Shown here one piece after another: positions 6,261 to 11,129 of a stretch of 11,129 nucleotides of DNA (within the stretch, counting starts at the first letter, position 1; every line of letters starts with the position of its first letter). The position numbers were made by a program, and so were the translations under genes. Under the pieces are notes generated by a model, which saw only the letters and a list, made by a program, of their open reading frames with translations, ran no database searches and was not told where the DNA came from. The stretch comes from CALALP01 sp041855735 (lineage in GTDB: Bacteria; Bacillota; Clostridia; Lachnospirales; Lachnospiraceae), in the NCBI GenBank assembly GCA_041855735.1, contig JBHAEV010000231.1:1-11129 (forward strand). Direction: 5' to 3'.

Positions 6261-7859
6261 TTAATTTCTTCCGAACTCACTGAGTTTCAAATTCGGATTT
6301 CTTTCTTCCACCATGCGAATGCTCCATGGATTGATGAAAATCAGCAGCGGATTGTCTTTCAAATCCTTGATCTTCTTCATATCCGAGGTACCGACGATCT
6401 TATCGACATCCACTTCCGATACATTTTCAATCCAACGAATGTGTTCATACGGAAGCTGATCAAGTTTTACTTCCACATTGTATTCGTTTTGCAGCCGATA
6501 GGTCAGCACTTCAAACTGCAGCACACCCACAACTCCGACAATGATTTCTTCCATTCCCGTATTAAATTCCTGAAAAATCTGAATCGCACCTTCCTGTGCA
6601 ATCTGATACACCCCTTTTAAGAACTGTTTTCTCTTCATGGTGTCCGACTGTCGAACCCTCGCAAAATGCTCCGGGGCGAAGGTCGGAATTCCCTCAAATT
6701 CCACATCATTTCCCCCATCGGTCAAGGTATCCCCGATGGAAAAAATGCCCGGATCAAACACGCCGATGATGTCGCCGGCATATGCATGATCCACGATTTT
6801 CCGTTCATCCGCCATCATCTGTGTGGACTGATTCAGCCGAAGCTTCTTATTGCCCTGCACATGCTGCACTTCCATGCCCGGCAGATATTCTCCGGAGCAG
6901 ATTCGCATAAACGCGATCCGATCGCGATGCGCCTTATTCATGTTCGCCTGAATTTTAAATACAAATGCCGAGAAGAATTCATCCTTCATCGGGTCCACCA
7001 CACCCGTTCCGGTTTTTCTTGCAAGCGGAGACTTTGTCATATTCAGGAAATGCTCCAGAAAGGTTTCCACACCGAAATTGGTCAAAGCCGATCCGAAAAA
7101 TACCGGACTCAACTCACCCCTTCCGACCCTGTCAAGATCCAGCTCATCGCTGGCGCCGTCCAAAAGCTCGATTTCGTCGGTAAGCTGTGCCTTGTAGTCA
7201 AATCCGATCGCCGCTTCCACCGCCGCAGCGTCATCGATCGAAATCTCTCTGGATTCCACTTCTTTCATCCCGGAGTGACTTGCCGTAAATGTCGTAATGG
7301 TCTTTTTCTCCCGATCGTACACTCCCTTAAAATTCTTGCCGCATCCGATCGGCCAGTTCACGGGACAGGTGCGGATTCCGAGCACTTCTTCGATCTCGTC
7401 CATCAGCTCGAACGAATCCCTTGCCTCCCGATCCAGCTTATTGATAAAAGTAAAAATCGGAATATTGCGCATCACGCAAACTTTGAACAGCTTGATTGTC
7501 TGCGCCTCCACTCCCTTGCCGGCATCGATGACCATCACTGCCGAATCCGCCGCCATCAAGGTACGATAGGTGTCTTCCGAAAAGTCCTGATGTCCGGGAG
7601 TATCCAAAATATTGATGCAAAACCCGTCATAGTGAAACTGCATCACCGAAGACGTTACGGAAATGCCTCTTTCTTTCTCAATTTCCATCCAGTCGCTGAC
7701 CGCATACTTCCTGGTTTTCTTTCCCTTGACACTTCCCGCCAGATTTATGGCTCCCCCGTAAAGTAAAAATTTCTCCGTCAATGTCGTTTTACCGGCATCG
7801 GGATGTGAGATAATGGCGAATGTCCGCCTCTTCTTTATTTCCTCAAAATTCAAAACCAT
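6261..7859 (-). CDS. prfC: Peptide chain release factor 3 (RF3)
   Basis: RF3 is a translational GTPase that removes RF1 or RF2 from the ribosome after peptide release. The 532 residues match the usual length (E. coli about 529). GTPase motifs: G1 SHPDAGKT (18-25), switch I region ERGISVTSSV (63-72), G3 DTPGH (86-90) and G4 NKLD (140-143). RF3-specific segments include KKTRKYAVSDWMEIEKERGI near the N-terminus and GVVGVLQFEVLTYRLQNEYN near the C-terminus. The ATG sits only two bases after GAGG in AAAAGAGGAC; a TTG two codons downstream would have better spacing, so the true start could be there. A perfect 13-base palindrome (7874-7886) lies just upstream. It follows coaBC by 65 bases and precedes pepV by 12. 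Confidence 0.96.
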   Translation of the reverse strand: MVLNFEEIKKRRTFAIISHPDAGKTTLTEKFLLYGGAINLAGSVKGKKTRKYAVSDWMEIEKERGISVTSSVMQFHYDGFCINILDTPGHQDFSEDTYRTLMAADSAVMVIDAGKGVEAQTIKLFKVCVMRNIPIFTFINKLDREARDSFELMDEIEEVLGIRTCPVNWPIGCGKNFKGVYDREKKTITTFTASHSGMKEVESREISIDDAAAVEAAIGFDYKAQLTDEIELLDGASDELDLDRVGRGELSPVFFGSALTNFGVETFLEHFLNMTKSPLARKTGTGVVDPMKDEFFSAFVFKIQANMNKAHRDRIAFMRICSGEYLPGMEVQHVQGNKKLRLNQSTQMMADERKIVDHAYAGDIIGVFDPGIFSIGDTLTDGGNDVEFEGIPTFAPEHFARVRQSDTMKRKQFLKGVYQIAQEGAIQIFQEFNTGMEEIIVGVVGVLQFEVLTYRLQNEYNVEVKLDQLPYEHIRWIENVSEVDVDKIVGTSDMKKIKDLKDNPLLIFINPWSIRMVEERNPNLKLSEFGRN

Positions 7860-7873
7860 GTCCTCTTTTCCGA

Positions 7874-7886
7874 TATCATTATGATA
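7874..7886. other. 13-base palindrome in the coaBC-prfC gap
   Basis: TATCAT-T-ATGATA is a perfect odd palindrome 15 bases before the prfC ATG. The 65-base gap holds no terminator and only a weak CATAAT -10-like sequence without a good -35 box. The palindrome could be a small operator or a weak RNA hairpin near the ribosome site, or chance in AT-rich DNA. Confidence 0.3.
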
Positions 7887-7924
7887 GATTTTTATTTCGA
7901 CACATGCCGCATCCGGTTTCCCGG

Positions 7925-9124
7925 CTAATGTTTTGCCTTGATCTGCAAAAGTTTATCCAGAATCTGCTTTGCGACATCGCGTTTGCTCATCTTCTCCAAC
8001 TTTGTGACCCCGTCCTTCGTAATCATCGTCACAATATTGGTGTCGACTCCGAAGCCTGCCCCCTCCACCTTCAGATTGTTTGCAACCATCAAATCCAGAT
8101 TCTTTTTCACAAGTTTTTCCCTTGAATTCTCCACCAGATTCTCGGTCTCCATCGAAAAACCGCAAAGGATTCTCTCCCCTTTGTGTTCTCCCAGATACTT
8201 CAGGATGTCCGTCGTCCGCTCCAGCTCAATCACGCTCGTATCGCCGTTTTTCTTGATTTTCTCGCTTGCAATCGTTTTCGGACGAAAATCCGCAACGGCA
8301 GCCGCCTTGATAATCATATCCATCTTCTCAAATCCGGATCGCACCGCCTCAAACATATCGTTTGCGCTCTGAACCGGAACCACCTCGATATTCGGCAATT
8401 TCGGTACCGCCACATTCACCGGTCCCAGAACCAAAGTTACATTTGCGCCGCGATACGCCGCCATCCTCGCCAGTTCAATGCCCATCTTCCCGGTGCTGTG
8501 ATTGGTGATAAAACGCACCGGATCCAATGCTTCCCTGGTCGGTCCGGCTGTGATCATGATATTTTCATTGCACAGATCTTTGCGGGTAAGTGCGGCTTCC
8601 AGATATTCCAGTAAAACTTCCATATCCGGCAGCTTCCCGATCCCCACATCGCCGCAGGCAAGATAACCGCTTTGGGGATCGATCACATCATATCCGTGTT
8701 TTTTCAGTTTTTCCATGTTTTCCCGTACAATGCTGTTTTGATACATGCGGGTATTCATCGCCGGAGCCACAAGAATCGGACACCGGCATGCCAATACCGT
8801 CGTCGTCAACATATCATCCGCAACACCTCCCGCAATCTTTCCGATCACATTGGCGGTTGCCGGAGCGATCAAAACAACATCCGCTTTCTTTCCGAGCGAG
8901 ATATGTTCCACATCGTATTCAAATTGACGGTCAAACGTATCCAAATGACATTTTCTTTTCGTCAATGTTTCAAATGTCAGCGGATGAATGAAGTTCGTGG
9001 AATTCTTCGTCATAATCACATCCACATCGGCACCCTGCTTGACCAATGCACTTGCCAGATTTGCCATCTTAAATGCGGCTATTCCGCCGCTGATGCAAAG
9101 CAAAATATTTTTTCCTCTGAGCAT
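7925..9124 (-). CDS. coaBC: Bifunctional phosphopantothenoylcysteine decarboxylase / phosphopantothenate-cysteine ligase
   Basis: CoaBC joins cysteine to 4'-phosphopantothenate (CoaB) and decarboxylates the product to 4'-phosphopantetheine (CoaC), the middle steps of coenzyme A synthesis. In the 399 residues the FMN-dependent CoaC half comes first: SGGIAAFK (12-19), the catalytic histidine in VEHIS (H74), PAMNTRMY (121-128) and the substrate clamp GYLACGDVGIGKLPD with Cys157. The CoaB half follows: ITAGPTREALDPVRFITNHS (191-210, N208) and K289 in ASEKIKK, matching the E. coli N210/K289 pair. The ATG follows GGAGGCAAG. It is divergent from coaX, which supplies its substrate. CTP use by CoaB is the family norm in bacteria. 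Nothing is missing or fused beyond the usual two domains. Confidence 0.97.
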   Translation of the reverse strand: MLRGKNILLCISGGIAAFKMANLASALVKQGADVDVIMTKNSTNFIHPLTFETLTKRKCHLDTFDRQFEYDVEHISLGKKADVVLIAPATANVIGKIAGGVADDMLTTTVLACRCPILVAPAMNTRMYQNSIVRENMEKLKKHGYDVIDPQSGYLACGDVGIGKLPDMEVLLEYLEAALTRKDLCNENIMITAGPTREALDPVRFITNHSTGKMGIELARMAAYRGANVTLVLGPVNVAVPKLPNIEVVPVQSANDMFEAVRSGFEKMDMIIKAAAVADFRPKTIASEKIKKNGDTSVIELERTTDILKYLGEHKGERILCGFSMETENLVENSREKLVKKNLDLMVANNLKVEGAGFGVDTNIVTMITKDGVTKLEKMSKRDVAKQILDKLLQIKAKH

Positions 9125-9136
9125 CTTGCCTCCGTA

Positions 9137-9165
9137 TTGAAAAATCGATATTGATTTGTTACACT
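9137..9165 (+). promoter_or_regulatory. Candidate coaX promoter
   Basis: TTGAAA (9137-9142), 17 bases, TACACT (9160-9165) is a good sigma-A match; the same -10 hexamer occurs in the metNIQ promoter. The predicted start near 9172 leaves a leader of about 100 nt that runs across the opposing coaBC promoter before reaching the coaX ATG. Confidence 0.55.
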
Positions 9166-9203
9166 GCTACTGTATCCGGCAGATTTCGTTCTATGGCGGT
9201 ATG

Positions 9204-9225
9204 CAACAACAATTCAACAACAATT
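9204..9225. repeat. Tandem 11-bp direct repeat
   Basis: CAACAACAATT occurs twice with no gap (AATTGTTGTTG on the minus strand). The predicted coaBC transcription start near 9220 falls inside it, so it lies in the first transcribed bases of coaBC and in the coaX leader. It may be a slippage product or a protein-binding direct repeat. Confidence 0.8.
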
Positions 9226-9226
9226 T

Positions 9227-9255
9227 AGTATACCATAGGATGATATACGATTCAA
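9227..9255 (-). promoter_or_regulatory. Candidate coaBC promoter
   Basis: TTGAAT (9250-9255), 17 bases, TATACT (9227-9232), with TGG directly before the -10 box (extended -10). This is the best promoter in the 150-base divergent region. It implies a coaBC leader of about 95 nt and probably serves coaBC-prfC-pepV. Confidence 0.65.
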
Positions 9256-9274
9256 TAAAACCTTGGAGGTCGAA

Positions 9275-10039
9275 ATGATTTTAGCAATCGATATGGGAAA
9301 TTCCAATATTGTCATCGGAGGCATTGATCGACATAAAACCTATTTTCTGGAACGCATCACTACAAACAGGGGAAATACGGATTTGGAATATGCGATTTTG
9401 ATCAAAAATGTACTGGTGTTTCATGAAATTGCCCCGCATCACATCGAAGGAGCCATCCTCTCCAGCGTGGTTCCGCCGCTGAACAGCGTCATTGTGAATG
9501 CCGTACGAAAGGTTCTCGGCAAGGAATGCATGCTGGTAAGTCCGACCATGAAAACCGGTATCGGAATTCGCATGGACAATCCGGGTTCGGTGGGTTCCGA
9601 TCTTATCGTGGATTCGGTTGCCGCCATGGCGCAGTATCCACTTCCTCTGGCCGTTGTGGACATGGGCACTGCGACCACCATTACTCTGGTCGACCGAAAC
9701 TCCAATTTCATCGGCGGCATCATCCATCCGGGCATTCGCGTCAGTTTGGATTCGCTCAGTTCAAGAACCGCACAGCTTCCGTTTATCGATCTTTCCAGCA
9801 CCACCGAAATCATCGGCAAAAATACCGTGGATTGTATGAAAAACGGTATTTTACACGGCCATGCCGGCATGATTGACCATTGTTTGAATCAGATGGAAAA
9901 AGAACTCGGCGAACCGCTCACCGCCATTGCAACCGGGGGCTTTGCAAAATTCGTGATTCCTTTGTGCGAACGAAACATTATACTGGACGATACGTTATTG
10001 CTGAAAGGACTGTTGATACTGTTTGAAATGAATCAATAG
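9275..10039 (+). CDS. coaX: Type III pantothenate kinase
   Basis: CoaX phosphorylates pantothenate, the first step of coenzyme A synthesis. The type III enzyme is unlike CoaA or CoaB-type PanK II and needs a monovalent cation such as potassium or ammonium. The 254-residue protein belongs to the ASKHA fold: phosphate-1 motif AIDMGNSN (4-11), pantothenate/catalytic segment NPGSVGSD (102-109, D109), phosphate-2 motif VVDMGTATT (127-135), GGIIHPGI (147-154) and adenosine-side ATGGFAKF (219-226). The common GADR motif reads GSDL here. The start chosen is the ATG after GGAGGTCGAA; the in-frame TTG at 9263 is part of that ribosome site. It is divergent from coaBC, whose substrate it makes, and has no U-run terminator downstream, only the 58-nt hairpin at 10068. 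Confidence 0.96.
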   Translation: MILAIDMGNSNIVIGGIDRHKTYFLERITTNRGNTDLEYAILIKNVLVFHEIAPHHIEGAILSSVVPPLNSVIVNAVRKVLGKECMLVSPTMKTGIGIRMDNPGSVGSDLIVDSVAAMAQYPLPLAVVDMGTATTITLVDRNSNFIGGIIHPGIRVSLDSLSSRTAQLPFIDLSSTTEIIGKNTVDCMKNGILHGHAGMIDHCLNQMEKELGEPLTAIATGGFAKFVIPLCERNIILDDTLLLKGLLILFEMNQ

Positions 10040-10067
10040 GGCAACACGAAGATCCCTACGACAAAGA

Positions 10068-10125
10068 GAGTGCCGGCATTTTCCCGGACAGCCCAAACAG
10101 CGAATCCCGGACTTTGCCTGCACTC
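10068..10125. other. 58-nt imperfect hairpin downstream of coaX
   Basis: Plus strand: GAGTGC-C-GGC pairs with GCC-T-GCACTC, followed by a symmetric 4/4 internal loop (ATTT / CTTT). TCC-C-GGA then pairs with a second copy of TCC-C-GGA around a C-C mismatch, closing a 16-nt loop. In total 15 pairs of nested stem. No U-run follows on either strand. It may end or stabilise the coaX mRNA or be a dispersed repeat unit. I do not recognise the family, and there is no coding sequence between coaX and the tRNA. Confidence 0.6.
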
Positions 10126-10150
10126 CATATGACTCAATTATACAATTATT

Positions 10151-10189
10151 AAAAAACACCGCAAAGCCTGTATGATCAAGCTTTGCGGT
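10151..10189 (-). terminator. Terminator of tRNA-Pro
   Basis: ACCGCAAAGC, a 12-base loop and GCTTTGCGGT form a perfect 10-bp stem followed by GTTTTTT on the minus strand, 15 bases after the tRNA 3' end. On the plus strand no T-run follows the stem, so it serves the tRNA rather than coaX. Confidence 0.92.
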
Positions 10190-10204
10190 ATCCATCTTTT
10201 CCAA

Positions 10205-10278
<74 letters not shown>

Positions 10279-10322
10279 CCATCTTTACTCTTGCTTCCCG
10301 AAAGAAGCAGGAAACTATTACT

Positions 10323-10350
10323 ATTATCCACAAAAACAAAAAAAAATCAA
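10323..10350 (-). promoter_or_regulatory. Promoter of tRNA-Pro
   Basis: TTGATT (10345-10350), a 16-base T-rich spacer and GATAAT (10323-10328) lie about 45 bases upstream of the tRNA. The short leader contains a TGCTTC-loop-GAAGCA hairpin. Upstream to rnpB (10351-10496) the DNA is AT-rich with no convincing gene. Confidence 0.7.
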
Positions 10351-10496
10351 GTAGAATTTTTCATAAAACATTATATTTTTTTACGCCAAACTCTTGTCCG
10401 AACTTTTCAGAAGCAATCTCACCGATCCGTATTCCGCAATAAAACGAATGAAAGCCGGAATCATTGCCCTTTGGTTGATGTTTCCCGAAAAGAAAA

Positions 10497-10826
10497 CGGA
10501 GTAAAACTGTAAGCCGGGTTATGTCTCGGATGATCATCTGTCTAGGCCTGCCGTTACCGGCAGGCTCAAGCAACCTACCTGATTCAAAGCGGGCAACTTA
10601 TCGAATCTGTTTGGTCTTGCTTCGGATGGGGTTTACATAGCCTTTTGTGTTACCACAAAAGCGGTAGTCTCTTACACTGCCATTCCAACCTTACCGTTTC
10701 CGGCGGTATATTTCTGTTGCACTTTCCTAAGAGTCACCTCTCCCGGACGTTATCCGGCATCCTGCCCTGCGAAGCCCGGACTTTCCTCACCTGCCATAGG
10801 CAGCCGCGATCATCTGTTTTACTCCG
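10497..10826 (-). ncRNA. rnpB: RNase P RNA, bacterial type A
   Basis: This is the catalytic RNA that trims the 5' ends of tRNA precursors with the RnpA protein. P1 closes the molecule: CGGAGTAAAAC at the 5' end pairs perfectly (11 bp) with GTTTTACTCCG at the 3' end. Conserved blocks appear in order: GAGGAAAGTCCGGGC (10774-10788), AGTGCAACAGAAATATACC (about 10704-10722), AGAGACTACCGC, CCGAAGCAAGACC, AGGTTGCTTGAGCC, and TAGACAGATGATCATCC near the 3' end. The order and P15-P18 layout are type A, found in Clostridia, not the Bacillus type B. The ends are set from P1 and could be off by a few bases. TTTTCTTTT follows P1 and probably ends transcription. The loop between GATTC and GAATC (10586-10602), taken as L15, reads AUAAGUUGCCCGC. 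Confidence 0.95.
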
Positions 10827-10831
10827 GGAAA

Positions 10832-10860
10832 AGTATACCATGAAAAACCGGCTTCGTAAA
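10832..10860 (-). promoter_or_regulatory. rnpB promoter
   Basis: TTTACG (10855-10860), 17 bases, TATACT (10832-10837) with an extended TGG. The predicted start, six or seven bases past the -10 box, coincides with the 5' end given by the P1 helix, so little or no 5' trimming would be needed. Confidence 0.75.
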
Positions 10861-10909
10861 GCTTTCGAAAAAACAATGATCCAGCGTTTCCCTGATGTGA
10901 TTTGTAACA

Positions 10910-10947
10910 GTCAATTCCATCCCCGTCATAGCCGACATGAAATTGAC
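10910..10947. other. Inverted repeat between rnpB promoter and IS630 remnant
   Basis: GTCAATT-C-CAT pairs with ATG-A-AATTGAC (7 + 3 pairs around one mismatch), with a possible inner GTC/GAC. It lies 50 bases upstream of the rnpB -35 box and 30 bases from the predicted IS end. The rest of 10861-10976 holds no recognisable gene. Origin unknown. Confidence 0.45.
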
Positions 10948-10976
10948 CGTTTCCGAATCTTTGTGAAAGGCATACT

Positions 10977-11129
10977 AGTGTAATGACACGTTGATATTTA
11001 AACTTATTATACGCTCTGAGATTATAACTCAGGGTACAGAGAAACCAGTTTTATACGTGCATCCTTCGTTCTGAACTGCCAGTTGACAATTGCCTGATTA
11101 CCATTACGTTCCTGCTCCCATGCAGATAG
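10977..11129 (-). mobile_element. IS630-like insertion sequence, 3' end only
   Basis: The segment contains the C-terminus of an IS630-type transposase and 45 non-coding bases beyond its stop. The end is placed at the TA in ACTAGTGTAATGACACG, because IS630 elements insert at TA and the near-palindrome GTGT-AATG-ACAC looks like a terminal repeat. The other end is outside the window, so the inverted repeat cannot be matched and the boundary is tentative. Confidence 0.5.
11022..11129 (-). CDS. IS630 family transposase, C-terminal fragment (cut by window edge)
   Basis: The last 35 codons before a TAA stop begin LSAWEQERN and continue with NWQF, DARIKL and LYPEL. This resembles the C-terminal tail of IS630-type DDE transposases, where an AW-x5-N stretch is followed by NW-F and DARIKLK-LYP. 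The catalytic residues lie upstream, beyond the window. Whether the full gene is intact cannot be seen. Its reading direction points toward rnpB. Confidence 0.65.
   Translation of the reverse strand, partial: LSAWEQERNGNQAIVNWQFRTKDARIKLVSLYPEL

Noticed and set aside
10083..10115. Similarity of the coaX downstream segment (GCGAATCCCGGACTTT) to the rnpB CR-I block
   Set aside because: Only about 16 bases resemble CGAAGCCCGGACTTT of rnpB; no other RNase P block follows, so a partial rnpB copy is not supported.
10360..10385. TATAAT-like sequence upstream of the tRNA-Pro promoter
   Set aside because: A good -10 hexamer but no acceptable -35 box at 16-19 bases; the AT-rich run makes chance likely.
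10385..10470. 27-codon minus-strand ORF starting MIPAFIRF after AAAGGGCA
   Set aside because: The ribosome site is weak and close, and there is no conserved feature; such a short frame is expected by chance between rnpB and the tRNA.
10361..10573. 70-codon minus-strand ORF overlapping the rnpB 3' end
   Set aside because: It begins inside conserved RNase P RNA sequence and has no ribosome site or recognisable domain.
10815..10977. About 50-codon open minus-strand frame between the IS end and rnpB
   Set aside because: It runs through the rnpB promoter into P1, has no clear start, and its length is not significant across six frames.
10645..10983. 112-codon plus-strand ORF
   Set aside because: It lies antisense to rnpB and its promoter; the RNA gene explains the sequence.

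Overview
The window looks like a chromosomal housekeeping segment of a low-to-mid GC Bacillota, most likely class Clostridia. Supporting signs are a type A RNase P RNA, a type III pantothenate kinase (CoaX), strong AGGAGG-like ribosome binding sites, sigma-A type promoters and rho-independent terminators. The family cannot be fixed from the sequence alone. Mobile DNA lies at both edges: the 5' end of a group IIC intron on the left (1-115) and the 3' end of an IS630-type transposase gene on the right (11022-11129).

Almost everything is on the minus strand. Reading that strand from the right: IS630 remnant, rnpB (10497-10826), tRNA-Pro(CGG) (10205-10278) with its own promoter and terminator, then coaBC, prfC and pepV in one closely spaced run (9124 to 4848). 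After that come a separately promoted methionine transporter operon metN-metI-metQ (4566 to 1799), a strong terminator, a cytoplasmic 5'-nucleotidase-family metallophosphatase (1623 to 157), another strong terminator, and the intron inserted directly behind it. The only plus-strand protein gene is coaX (9275-10039), divergent from coaBC. CoaX and CoaBC act successively in coenzyme A synthesis: CoaX makes 4'-phosphopantothenate and CoaBC turns it into 4'-phosphopantetheine.

The most interesting element is the roughly 200-nt leader of metNIQ. It has a good promoter and a ribosome binding site, followed by a 28-codon peptide with six methionine codons. Three mutually exclusive pairings end in a terminator just before metN. 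This is the layout of a trp/his-type ribosome-mediated attenuator, with methionine as the sensed amino acid. No SAM riboswitch or T-box consensus was seen there. Other unexplained structures are a 19-bp bulged stem between metI and metQ, face-to-face promoters giving overlapping coaX/coaBC leaders, a 58-nt hairpin downstream of coaX, and an RNase P L15 loop that appears to lack GGU.
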